From contig JAPLQI010000053.1 of NCBI GenBank assembly GCA_026399755.1, forward strand, positions 1-53,029: a DNA stretch of 53,029 bases. The letters run 5' to 3'. The first letter of the stretch is position 1; every line of letters starts with the position of its first letter. The notes under the pieces are model-generated. The model searched no databases. It was not told where the DNA came from and saw only the letters and a list, made by a program, of their open reading frames with translations. The stretch comes from Pseudomonadota bacterium (lineage in GTDB: Bacteria > Pseudomonadota > Gammaproteobacteria > Burkholderiales > Chitinibacteraceae). Positions 8,408 through 16,152 of this stretch are shown here, piece by piece. Both the position numbers and the translations under genes were made by a program.

Positions 8408-9025
8408 ATGCAAACAAAATCCCATTGGGAGCAGGTTTATTCAAGTAAGGCGACCGATGCGGTCAGTTGGTTTCAGGAACACGCCGAGCATTCTTTAAAG
8501 CTAATTCAAAATACGGGCCTGCCCGTATCCGCAGCGATTATTGATATAGGCGGCGGCGCATCGACCTTGGTCGATGATTTATTAGACTATGGCTATCGCA
8601 ATCTCACCGTTTTAGATCTTTCTGCAGCGGCAATGGCAGCGGCTGCAAAACGCCTTGGAAGCCGAGGCCTCGATATAACGTGGATCGAGGCCGATATTAC
8701 CCAAGCCCCGCTATCAGCGAAGACCTACGATATTTGGCACGACCGTGCTGTTTTTCACTTTCTGACCACAGAAGAAGAAAGGCAAGCCTATGTCGCAGCG
8801 GTACTTGATGCGGTAAAGCCCGGTGGGCATGTCATCGTCGCGACTTTTGCGGAAGACGGCCCCACACAATGCAGCGGCCTGCCTGTGATGCGCTACAACG
8901 CCACCGATCTCCACTCTGAATTTGGCGCTCCTTTTGAGCTGGTGCACCACGACAAAGAAGCACACCACACCCCTTTTGGCACCATCCAGCAATTTGTGTA
9001 CTGCTACTGCCGTAAAGTTTCTTAA
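8408..9025 (+). CDS. Class I SAM-dependent methyltransferase
   Basis: A 205-residue Rossmann-fold methyltransferase. Motif I is IIDIGGGASTLVDDLL near residue 46, motif II is LTVLDLSAAAM near 71, motif III is WIEADIT near 96, and the post-III region has YDIWHDRAVFHFLT. It starts MQTKSHWEQVYSSK, like small methyltransferases of the UbiE/tellurite-resistance type. GGAG six bases before the ATG supports the start. It follows ridA by 28 bp and is probably cotranscribed. The substrate cannot be told from the sequence. Confidence 0.85.
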   Translation: MQTKSHWEQVYSSKATDAVSWFQEHAEHSLKLIQNTGLPVSAAIIDIGGGASTLVDDLLDYGYRNLTVLDLSAAAMAAAAKRLGSRGLDITWIEADITQAPLSAKTYDIWHDRAVFHFLTTEEERQAYVAAVLDAVKPGGHVIVATFAEDGPTQCSGLPVMRYNATDLHSEFGAPFELVHHDKEAHHTPFGTIQQFVYCYCRKVS

Positions 9026-9050
9026 CAATAAGCTTACGCAGTCATTATAT

Positions 9051-9113
9051 AAAACGGGGTTTCTCCGTGAAACTCCGTGTTCTCAGTGCCCTCCGTGGTT
9101 CAAGATTTGGGTT
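9051..9113. repeat. Dispersed intergenic repeat, family 2 (CTCCGTG type), copy 2
   Basis: Contains TTTCTCCGTGAAACTCCGTG, TTCTCAGTGCCCTCCGTGG and TTCAAG. It is the reverse complement of the CACGGAGGGCACGGAGAACA string at 14600-14640. It sits in the gap between the methyltransferase and the CoA-binding protein gene. Confidence 0.65.
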
Positions 9114-9158
9114 TTCACTGCGTAGCATCACTAATCAATCATTCTCTGGAGAAACGCT

Positions 9159-9572
9159 ATTTTCCAAAATCCAAGTGACGAAGCCATCCGCCAGTTTCTG
9201 CTCAGCACTCCTCGCATTGCGGTAGTGGGCCTCTCGCCCAAGCCCGATCGACCTAGCTTTGCGGTTGCCAAGGTGATGCAGCAGGCGGGTATGCAAATTG
9301 TGCCGGTGCGCCCTTTTACTGAAAGCGTACTGGGCGAGACCGCCTATGCCAGCCTGAGCGATGTGCCGGGCAAGGTGGATTTGGTCAATGTATTTAGAGC
9401 TGCGGATCAGATCGACGCTATTGTGGACGAAGCCATTGCCTTGCAGATCCCAGCGATATGGATTCAGCAGGGCATTATTAATGAGGCAGCAGCAGAACGC
9501 GCCCAAGCAGCGGGGCTGTTTGTGGTGATGGATCGATGTATCAAGATTGATTATTTGCGGCTCTGCCTATGA
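9159..9572 (+). CDS. CoA-binding domain protein, YccU family, with a probable ATT start codon
   Basis: A 137-residue Rossmann-like protein, exactly the length of E. coli YccU. TPRIAVVGLSPKPDRPS is the nucleotide/CoA-binding loop, and the tail has WIQQGIINEAAA and VVMDRC. No ATG, GTG or TTG precedes the first beta strand: the frame has a stop at 9132 and the first ordinary start is a GTG at 9225, inside the glycine-rich loop. An ATT at 9159 is preceded by TCTGGAGA at proper spacing and gives the family's usual beginning (FQNPSDEAIRQFLL), so I infer initiation there. The physiological role of YccU proteins is not established. The stop overlaps the next gene by 4 bp. Confidence 0.8.
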   Translation: MFQNPSDEAIRQFLLSTPRIAVVGLSPKPDRPSFAVAKVMQQAGMQIVPVRPFTESVLGETAYASLSDVPGKVDLVNVFRAADQIDAIVDEAIALQIPAIWIQQGIINEAAAERAQAAGLFVVMDRCIKIDYLRLCL

Positions 9573-10330
9573 GCTGTCATCTGGTCTTGGGGGATTTTGC
9601 CGCTGATCTTTTGCGTCAGTCGCTTGGCCCCTACGCCGATATCCGCATCCATCGCGATGACTTAGCACTTGGCCCACTCGTCGATATCGACCATGTTTGC
9701 CCCGTGGCCAGAATTCAGTTTTGGAATGAAGTCTTCCCGCTATCCAGCTTTGACTTTAGCGATGTACTGCCCGCAGGTAACGCCCAGCTCGCCGCCCTGC
9801 CAGAAGACCTTACTTTATGGATAGGCACATCTTGTGGCGAGGCGCTGTTACTGCGCAGATTAGCGTGGTGGCGCAATCAAACAGGGCAAAGTTTTAAGCT
9901 GATTATTCCTGACACCACAGGAGTAGCCAGCTATGTTGCAGGCCAAGTGCCACTCAGCCTGCTGAGCCCCCAGCAAATCGAATCGGCCAGCAGCGAACTT
10001 ATCCCCCTCGCCCAATTACAAAAGCTAGCGCAAGAATGGCAAGCACTATGCCAGCAAAACAGTACCTTCCGTGGCTGGAATGGGCAGGAATTTCAGCATC
10101 TGGGCGAAACTGCGCTCGACGCTGAAATGCTGGCTCTGATCACCGACAACTACTTGCCTTGCAGCCAGATTGCAGGACTTTGGATACAGGCCAGCAAAGC
10201 TTTTTTTCGCAGCGATGTATTAGCCATGTGGCGCTTACGCTGCTTAGCGGCGCAAGGGCTAATCGAAATGGAAAGCCATCCGGATCAGTACGATTTATTT
10301 GCTTTTAAAGTAAGGAAGAATTTTATTTAG
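9569..10330 (+). CDS. DUF1835 / DUF3658 domain protein
   Basis: A 253-residue cytoplasmic protein. The N-terminal third has the DUF1835 pattern (HLVLGDFAADLLRQ then RDDLALGPLVD). The C-terminal part has the DUF3658 pattern (LDAEMLALI near residue 181 and AMWRLRCLAAQGLIE near 223). Function is unknown in the family. Its ATG overlaps the stop of the YccU-type gene (ATGA), so the two are translationally coupled. Confidence 0.75.
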   Translation: MSCHLVLGDFAADLLRQSLGPYADIRIHRDDLALGPLVDIDHVCPVARIQFWNEVFPLSSFDFSDVLPAGNAQLAALPEDLTLWIGTSCGEALLLRRLAWWRNQTGQSFKLIIPDTTGVASYVAGQVPLSLLSPQQIESASSELIPLAQLQKLAQEWQALCQQNSTFRGWNGQEFQHLGETALDAEMLALITDNYLPCSQIAGLWIQASKAFFRSDVLAMWRLRCLAAQGLIEMESHPDQYDLFAFKVRKNFI

Positions 10331-10367
10331 GATACTGCTCACATTAACTTCCCGATTTTTAAACAGT

Positions 10368-10441
10368 CGTCATTCCCGCGAGCCTTTGGCGGGAATCCAG
10401 CTACGCGGCTGGATTCCCGAGAAAATCATTAGGGAATGACG
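10368..10441. repeat. Palindromic intergenic element with ATTCCC/GGGAAT blocks (dRS3-like)
   Basis: The outer arms CGTCATTCCC and GGGAATGACG enclose an inner hairpin GGGAATCCAGC-TACGCG-GCTGGATTCCC (10391-10418) and a CATTCCCGC/GCGGGAAT pair. ATTCCC-N-GGGAAT units are the hallmark of the dRS3 repeats of Neisseria; here the spacers are longer. It lies between two converging genes and could also act as a bidirectional terminator. Confidence 0.7.
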
Positions 10442-10476
10442 GGCTTAATTTCGGGCAGTTATTTCGATCCACATCC

Positions 10477-11292
10477 TTAGCGTAATTCAGGCAATTTTTT
10501 CGCCGCTACTAAATAGCTACGGTTTTCCGGAATAGCTTGCTGCAAGAAATTCACGATCGAATCAACGGTTACGGTATCAATTTTCCCCGCCATCCGCCTA
10601 TCCGTTGGATGATCGTCAAAAGCGATATTGGCGCGAAACATCCGCCCTCCCAAGCGTTTAAAGGTATTTATTTTTAGCTCGCTAGGCTGGTAATTCATCA
10701 ATTTTAGCCATTGCTGTGCTTGAGCACGGCTGCGGATATCCAGATCGCGGCTCATCGCTGAAGCCAAACCTTCTAGCACCCATTGATTGGAGTTTTGATA
10801 GAGCGTGGAAAACGGATAGGCCAACATATTATATTTATTGCCATGCAATTGCTCCATTTTGCTTTGCTCGCTTAACCAAGCTTGCAGCTTATCTTGCACC
10901 GCAATAGATGGAACGATAATCAAGGCATCATAGGCAAAAGGATCATCCATAAAGAAATTAGCCAAACCTTCACGCCATAAATCTGATTGCACCGTGCCGC
11001 ACTGATTTAATAAATGCATCACCCGCCATTGGCCTTGGGCGCTAGGATCTCGCCAAACAAAGCCCAGATGAGAAAACCTTAGATTGTAAGACGATAAATC
11101 TTGACCAACCCTCGCAATCAACGCCACTTTCGGCTTGATTTCATCGAGCTGGTGCATGCTGGCGTAGCCCGCGGCCATCGCCTGACGAAACGCTTCCGTA
11201 TTAGGCGGCGCATCTTGGCAGGCGCGCCCTGCCCAAACATGGCTCATTAACAGACTGGCGATCACCCCAGGCAGCCATTGATTCAAACGCAT
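10477..11292 (-). CDS. DUF2145 family exported protein
   Basis: A protein of about 271 residues with an N-terminal signal peptide (hydrophobic to VWAGRA, then a conserved cysteine). The mature part has ALIARVGQDLSSYNLRFSHLGF, VMHLLNQCGT, the FFMDDPFAYDALI block and MLAYPFSTLYQNSNQWVLE, which I recognise as DUF2145. The LARVGQ and SHLGF spacing resembles cysteine/papain-like NlpC folds, but I would not assign catalysis. The ATG at 11292 is chosen because AAGG lies eight bases upstream; the frame also has ATG 11298 and GTG 11301. The start lies about ten bases after the stop of the small exported gene, so they form an operon. Confidence 0.78.
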   Translation of the reverse strand: MRLNQWLPGVIASLLMSHVWAGRACQDAPPNTEAFRQAMAAGYASMHQLDEIKPKVALIARVGQDLSSYNLRFSHLGFVWRDPSAQGQWRVMHLLNQCGTVQSDLWREGLANFFMDDPFAYDALIIVPSIAVQDKLQAWLSEQSKMEQLHGNKYNMLAYPFSTLYQNSNQWVLEGLASAMSRDLDIRSRAQAQQWLKLMNYQPSELKINTFKRLGGRMFRANIAFDDHPTDRRMAGKIDTVTVDSIVNFLQQAIPENRSYLVAAKKLPELR

Positions 11293-11302
11293 GCACATCA
11301 CC

Positions 11303-11746
11303 TTATTGGGCAGAAATTTTGGATTGGTGCAGCAAAGACATCCCTATTTCATTGGGAATAAACGCCACCAATTTGCCCGAGGCAATCAAGGCATAGCCGG
11401 TACTTTCGGCGGTAGTTTTAATCGATGTACCCACGGCAATGCCTAATTCTTTGAGCATGACTTCGCTGACTTTCACCATATAACGGCTGCCATCACTCAC
11501 TCGCTCAATAGTCAGCATGCTCGCTTCCCCCGCTACCTTAGCAACCCCCACCACGGTAAAACCCACGCCCATACCAAATGCTGCCGAGGCTTCAACCGGC
11601 TTACCCTGTAGCGACAATACCGGTGAGAGCACCACTGAGATCAAACCACTTTGCAGTATTTCGCTCCCCTCATTGCGAGCCTGTGCGGGAGTCATCAATA
11701 GCCAGCTACTTAGCAAGATTGCAAGCAGTGAGGTGAGTTTTAGCAT
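11303..11746 (-). CDS. Small exported protein, partner of the DUF2145 gene
   Basis: A 147-residue protein with a clear signal peptide (LLAILLSSWLLMTPAQA, cut after QARN). The mature part contains two hydrophobic glycine-rich stretches (FGMGVGFTVVGVAKVAG and ALIASGKLVAFI) separated by a polar segment. I do not recognise the family. It is translated just before the DUF2145 gene on the same strand, so the two may act together in the periplasm or envelope. Confidence 0.65.
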   Translation of the reverse strand: MLKLTSLLAILLSSWLLMTPAQARNEGSEILQSGLISVVLSPVLSLQGKPVEASAAFGMGVGFTVVGVAKVAGEASMLTIERVSDGSRYMVKVSEVMLKELGIAVGTSIKTTAESTGYALIASGKLVAFIPNEIGMSLLHQSKISAQ

Positions 11747-11843
11747 TTTTATAATCCTTTTTAAATACTCGTAAAATACATAAATTAATAAAAATGTCAG
11801 TTTTGTAACAAAATACTATGCAATAGACATCTCTATAAATCAA

Positions 11844-11876
11844 GCAATACACTGACACAAAAAGTCAGTGTATTGC
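11844..11876. repeat. Perfect 13-bp inverted repeat between divergent genes
   Basis: GCAATACACTGAC (11844-11856) and GTCAGTGTATTGC (11864-11876) pair perfectly across the loop ACAAAAA. No T run follows on either side, so it is not a normal intrinsic terminator. It lies between the small exported gene (minus) and dapF (plus), where both promoters should be. A cruciform or operator is possible. Nothing else is recognised in 11747-12031. Confidence 0.6.
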
Positions 11877-12031
11877 ACAATGCATCAATAATGTAGAAAC
11901 CAAAACCTATACAAGCCGCTGTAAATTCACCACATAAGCAGCACAGCCTGTGATTTTTTCTTTCACACGCATTGCCTTAAGTGGCAGCTAAGTTTACCTT
12001 TAGTTAAATTCTTCAGCGGCGCGCCAAATAT

Positions 12032-12883
12032 ATGAAACTTCAGTTCACAAAGATGCAAGGCCTAGGTAATGATTTTATGGTGATTGATGGGGTAAATCAG
12101 CAGATCAAGCTGAGCGCCAACACCATACGCCAGCTAGGTGATCGGCATTTTGGTATTGGTTTTGATCAGCTTTTATTGGTGGAAAACTCGAAGCGTGCCG
12201 ATATCGATTTTAGCTACCGCATTTTTAATAATGACGGCAGTGAAGTCGAGCAATGCGGCAATGGCGCTCGCTGCTTTGCGCGCTTTGTGCACGATAAAAA
12301 ACTAAGCCTTAAAAAAGAAATCGCAGTTGAAACAGCAAGAGGGGTGATTTATCCACGGCTAGAAGACGATGGCAATGTCAGCGTCAACATGGGCGTACCG
12401 CAATTCTCCCCAAAGGAAATCCCTTTTATTGCTGACAATGATCTTGTGATTCACCCACTGGATGTTGACGGAGTAAACTTTGAGATTAGCGTGGTCTCAA
12501 TGGGTAATCCGCATGCCGTTCAGGTAGTTGCTGACGTTGAAACCGCCCCTGTTGCCAGCATCGGGCCAAAGATTGAAAACCACCCCCAATTCCCAGCCAA
12601 GGTTAATGTTGGCTTTATGCAAATCATCAGCCGTGATGAAATCAAACTCCGCGTGTTTGAACGCGCTGCAGGCGAAACATTGGCTTGCGGCACAGGCGCA
12701 TGTGCTGCGGTTGTAGCGGGGATACGCCGAGGCTTGCTTAACCCTCGTGTTCGCGTGATCACTCACGGCGGGGAACTGAGCATAGCTTGGGCAGGTGGCT
12801 CAGCAGCAGTATGGATGACCGGCCCAGCCGTCAGCGTGTTTGACGGCGTTATCAATCTCCAAGGAAAAGAATATGCAGCCTGA
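12032..12883 (+). CDS. dapF: Diaminopimelate epimerase
   Basis: A 283-residue enzyme converting LL- to meso-diaminopimelate in lysine and peptidoglycan synthesis. It begins with [11 protein letters not shown], the DapF signature. The catalytic cysteine pair is C75 (EQCGNGARC) and C219 ([14 protein letters not shown]). Length fits the family. It starts the dapF-DUF484-xerC cluster seen in many proteobacteria; the next gene begins 11 bp before its stop. Confidence 0.97.
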   Translation: MKLQFTKMQGLGNDFMVIDGVNQQIKLSANTIRQLGDRHFGIGFDQLLLVENSKRADIDFSYRIFNNDGSEVEQCGNGARCFARFVHDKKLSLKKEIAVETARGVIYPRLEDDGNVSVNMGVPQFSPKEIPFIADNDLVIHPLDVDGVNFEISVVSMGNPHAVQVVADVETAPVASIGPKIENHPQFPAKVNVGFMQIISRDEIKLRVFERAAGETLACGTGACAAVVAGIRRGLLNPRVRVITHGGELSIAWAGGSAAVWMTGPAVSVFDGVINLQGKEYAA

Positions 12884-13565
12884 TGAAATTGTTACTTGGC
12901 TTAGGGACAACCCAGAATTTTTTGACCAATACGCCGATGAGTTGGCTGAAATCTATGTGCCTCACACCCACCGTGGTCAGGCTATTTCTCTTGCCGAGCG
13001 GCAACTGCTCACCCTACGCGAAAAAAACCGCTCGCTGGAGCTACGCTTAGGCGATTTACTGGAATTTGGAACCGAAAACGACCATATCTCAGAAAAGCTG
13101 CACCAGCTCAGCGTTAGCCTGATGCAGGCGGATGACTTAGCCAGCATGATTGGTACTCTGGAATACCATTTGCAGCATCGCTTTGGCGTGCCACATATTG
13201 CATTAAGGCTGTGGCTAGACAGCGATTGTAATCTGCGCGAATTTGCGCCTGTGGGTGAAGCGGTACAAAAGCTGGCGCAAAACTTGGTATCGCCTTACTG
13301 TGGCCCCTATGTAACCGATGAAGTGCAGTCTTGGTTTGAATGCGACGCCAGTACACTAAAATCCTTCGCTCAATTTGCCCTACGCACCGGCGGCGAGCCA
13401 TTTGGTGTACTTGTGATGGCCAGCGAAGATATCGAGCGCTTCTACCCTGATATGGGCACGCTGTATTTGCAGCGCTTATCTGATTTAGTCTCCGCATCGA
13501 TTCGCCGCGCAGTGCCCCAATTCGCGCCCGATGACGAGCCGATGCTGCTCACCGAAGAAGTGTGA
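12873..13565 (+). CDS. DUF484 family protein (YigA-like, GAF-type fold)
   Basis: A 230-residue protein starting [20 protein letters not shown], followed by a helical coiled segment ([20 protein letters not shown]) and a GAF-like domain. The ATG at 12873 follows AAGGA at good spacing; the frame is open to 12840 inside dapF, but that extension lacks homology. DUF484 proteins are regularly found between dapF and xerC; their role is unknown. It overlaps dapF by 11 bp and shares TGATG with xerC, so the three genes are translationally coupled. Confidence 0.88.
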   Translation: MQPDEIVTWLRDNPEFFDQYADELAEIYVPHTHRGQAISLAERQLLTLREKNRSLELRLGDLLEFGTENDHISEKLHQLSVSLMQADDLASMIGTLEYHLQHRFGVPHIALRLWLDSDCNLREFAPVGEAVQKLAQNLVSPYCGPYVTDEVQSWFECDASTLKSFAQFALRTGGEPFGVLVMASEDIERFYPDMGTLYLQRLSDLVSASIRRAVPQFAPDDEPMLLTEEV

Positions 13566-14563
13566 TGCAAGTTGCTACGGAGCGTCTTCCCCTAGCTAAT
13601 AGGGAAGATGCTGCCCCCAGCAGCAAGCCTGCGGATAAAGGCGACAGCCCCGAACAAATCAGCGCAAAACACACCATGCTCGCCCACTTTGTGCAATATT
13701 TGGAAGGCGAAAAAGGCGCAGGGGAACACACCCGCGCTGCCTACGAGCGCGATATGGCCACCTTACTAGAATGTGCTGTAGGCCATGATTTATCGGCGCT
13801 CACGCCCAAAGAAATTCGCGGCTATGTGCGTAAACTCACCGGCCAAAGCCTATCGGCCAGAAGCATCGCCCGCACGCTTTCCACTTGGCGAACATTTTAC
13901 CGGCTGATGTGTCGTGATTTTCACTGGCCGATGAATCCCGCTGACGGGGTAAAACCACCAAAGAGCAGCAAAAAACTACCTGCCGCAATGACCGTTGACG
14001 ATGCAGGAGGCTTTTTAGAAGGCATGCCCGACGACGAGATTCTTGCCTGCCGCGATAAAGCCATTTTTGAACTAGCTTATTCTTCGGGACTGCGCGTGGC
14101 GGAATTGGTTTCAATTACCCTGCTGGATTTAGACCTCAACCACGGCATGGCGGTGGTCACAGGTAAGGGTGGAAAAACGCGGCAACTCCCCGTTGGCAGC
14201 GTGGCCTGCGAAGCCATCCGCCGCTGGCTAGTAGAGCGCCCCAAGTTAACCCCAAGAAGCAACACGGTATTTGTCGGTAAAACCGGTGGCTCGCTCAGCA
14301 CCCGCGCGGTGCAATTACGCATTAAATATTGGGAAACCAAACTCAATATTAAAGAACCACTCTACCCGCACAAACTGCGCCACAGCTGCGCCAGCCATTT
14401 ACTGCAAAGCTCCCACGATCTACGCGCCGTGCAAGAACTCCTAGGCCACGCCAGCATCGCCACCACCCAAGTCTATACCCACCTCGATTACCAACACCTA
14501 GCACAAGAATACGACCGAACTCACCCAAGGGCTAAAAAGCCTGAGGATGAAGAGAGTAAATAG
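13565..14563 (+). CDS. xerC: Tyrosine recombinase XerC
   Basis: A 332-residue site-specific recombinase that acts with XerD at dif to resolve chromosome dimers. The N-terminal SAM-like DNA-binding domain follows a non-conserved leader of about 35 residues, so the protein is a little longer than the usual 300. The catalytic set is complete: R177 (SSGLRVAEL), lysine in GKGGKTRQLP, H269 and R272 (HKLRHS), H295 (LGHASI) and nucleophile Y304 (TQVYTH). XerC rather than XerD is inferred from the dapF-DUF484 context. The ATG overlaps the stop of the preceding gene; a GTG three bases earlier is an alternative. Confidence 0.93.
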   Translation: MQVATERLPLANREDAAPSSKPADKGDSPEQISAKHTMLAHFVQYLEGEKGAGEHTRAAYERDMATLLECAVGHDLSALTPKEIRGYVRKLTGQSLSARSIARTLSTWRTFYRLMCRDFHWPMNPADGVKPPKSSKKLPAAMTVDDAGGFLEGMPDDEILACRDKAIFELAYSSGLRVAELVSITLLDLDLNHGMAVVTGKGGKTRQLPVGSVACEAIRRWLVERPKLTPRSNTVFVGKTGGSLSTRAVQLRIKYWETKLNIKEPLYPHKLRHSCASHLLQSSHDLRAVQELLGHASIATTQVYTHLDYQHLAQEYDRTHPRAKKPEDEESK

Positions 14564-14599
14564 TTTTGTTGTTGGGTAAGCACAAACCCACATCCTGAA

Positions 14600-14640
14600 A
14601 CACGGAGGGCACGGAGAACACGGAGTTTCACGGAGAAAAA
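14600..14640. repeat. Dispersed intergenic repeat, family 2, copy 3
   Basis: CACGGAGGGCACGGAGAACA followed by CGGAGTTTCACGGAGAAAAA. It is the reverse complement of the copy at 9051-9113. It lies just after xerC and upstream of copy B of the large element. Confidence 0.65.
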
Positions 14641-14717
14641 CAAAGGGAAAACAAGCGATCAGCTTTGAGGTTTGAGTATTTTTAAATTCAGACGACTGGA
14701 TTTACATCGCGACTCAT

Positions 14718-14975
14718 GGCATGGGGCTTTTTAAAGTCCCCTTGAAGCACGCCGAAGTGAGGAACAAGCGGTGCGGGGTTTCGGCGAGGACTGTCTGAGC
14801 GAAGCGAGTTCCGCAGCCGCCGCCTCGCTTGTCCGCAACAAGGGGTTTCGTGCTGGCCGGGGCGGCCTTCTTTTGGTTCTTTTCTTGGCCGTTCAAGAAA
14901 AGAACGCCCCCGCGGTGGCTACCGCTCCAAAATCCATGTGCCGTAGGTACTAAAAAGAGTTTTTTGTTTTTTCTT
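14718..14975 (+). repeat. Structured dispersed element, family 1, copy B
   Basis: The most diverged of the three copies. It keeps the opening GGCATGGGGCTTTTT, CCCCTTGAAGCACGCCGAAG, TTTCGTGCTGG, the GGCGGCCTTCTTT segment and the closing GTGCC hairpin with A and T runs. Its central hairpin is a perfect 12-bp stem (14876-14887 with 14894-14905, loop GCCGTT). Several stem positions differ from copies A and C, with both sides changed together. Small open frames inside it are not conserved between copies. Confidence 0.82.
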
Positions 14976-14997
14976 AGTAACTGCAGCATAGCGTCAT

Positions 14998-15058
14998 GGT
15001 GGGTTACGGCCGAAATAGATCTGCGCCCTAATGAGCCTCGAGAACGGCCTAACCCACC
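14998..15058. repeat. Imperfect inverted repeat with GGTGGGTTA / TAACCCACC ends
   Basis: GGTGGGTTA (14998-15006) pairs with TAACCCACC (15050-15058), and adjoining GGCC blocks pair after a one-base bulge. It resembles the widespread GTGGGTTA-type intergenic repeats of proteobacteria. It lies between copy B and the 3' end of the iminopeptidase gene. The gap 14564-15127 holds only repeats. Confidence 0.5.
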
Positions 15059-15127
15059 CTACGGTGACCTTTTCCTTTTACAAGAATTGGGCAGATACTT
15101 ATGCCCTACAACGGCTCACCCATCCTA

Positions 15128-16084
15128 TTAAGAAAACCTCCCCTGCAATTTAAATTCCTCAGTCGCTTTAATTAAAGCCGTAGCGATCCCCGGCTCCATC
15201 GCCGCATGGCCCGCGTCGGGGATGATATGCAAGGTGGACTCAGGCCAAGCTTGATGCAGACGATAAGCCGATTGCGGCGGGCAAATCACATCGTAACGAC
15301 CTTGAATAATCACCGCTGGAAAATGGCGAATTTTGCCCACCTGTTGCACCAATTGGTCTTCTGCCATAAACCCGGCATGGTACATATAATGCGCCTCTAA
15401 GCGGCCCAGACTCGTGCAAACGGCATCGGTTTCAAACTGGGCAATGGTGCTACTTTGCGGCTCTAAAAATAGACAACTCCCTTCATAACGGCTCCAGCTA
15501 CGGGCGGCAGGCAGATAAACTTCTGGATCATCATTAAAGAGGCGCTGGCTATAGGCTTCGAGCAAATTAGCTCGCTCAGCTTCAGGTATATGCGCTGCGA
15601 ATTCGGCGTGGACTTCTGGGTAAAAATGACCGATGCCATTCACAAACCAATCCACCTCGGCCGCAGTGCAAAGGAAAATCCCACGCAAGATAAAGCCTAA
15701 ACACGCCTCAGGATGCGCTTCGCCATAAGCCAGCGAAAGAGTCGATCCCCAAGAGCCGCCAAACACCAGCCACTGCTCTACATCCAGCATCTGACGCAAG
15801 ACTTCGATATCGGCGATTAAATGCGCGGTAGTGTTATTGCGATACTCACCCAAGGGCGTCGATTGCCCTGCGCCGCGCTGATCAAATAACACAATGCGGT
15901 AATAGGCGGGATCAAAAAAGCGCCGATGCATGGGCGAAATGCCGCCACCGGGGCCGCCATGTAAAAACAGCACCGGCACGCCATCAGGATTACCGCATTC
16001 TTCCCAATAAAGGGTATGCACATCATCCACGGCCAAACGGCCGCTGCGGTGAGGCTGAATTTCCGGAAACAATAAATCGCTCAT
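15128..16084 (-). CDS. pip: Proline iminopeptidase
   Basis: A 318-residue alpha/beta hydrolase of peptidase family S33 that removes N-terminal proline from peptides in the cytoplasm. HGGPGGG (42-48) forms the oxyanion hole and S111 in GGSWGS is the nucleophile; the aspartate is expected in VIIQGRYDVICPP and the histidine in DAGHAAMEP near the C-terminus. FDQRGAGQSTP is also typical. AAGG seven bases upstream supports the ATG at 16084. It is a single gene downstream of feoB on the same strand. Confidence 0.94.
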   Translation of the reverse strand: MSDLLFPEIQPHRSGRLAVDDVHTLYWEECGNPDGVPVLFLHGGPGGGISPMHRRFFDPAYYRIVLFDQRGAGQSTPLGEYRNNTTAHLIADIEVLRQMLDVEQWLVFGGSWGSTLSLAYGEAHPEACLGFILRGIFLCTAAEVDWFVNGIGHFYPEVHAEFAAHIPEAERANLLEAYSQRLFNDDPEVYLPAARSWSRYEGSCLFLEPQSSTIAQFETDAVCTSLGRLEAHYMYHAGFMAEDQLVQQVGKIRHFPAVIIQGRYDVICPPQSAYRLHQAWPESTLHIIPDAGHAAMEPGIATALIKATEEFKLQGRFS

Positions 16085-16152
16085 TCATTAACCTTTGTAA
16101 GATGGATGCAAAACAGGAGCATTGCTGCCCCTGTTGATGCCAAATCTACGAA

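Noticed and set aside
14771-15131. Open frames inside copy B of the large repeat
   Set aside because: The frames are not shared with copies A and C, so they are by-products of the repeat.
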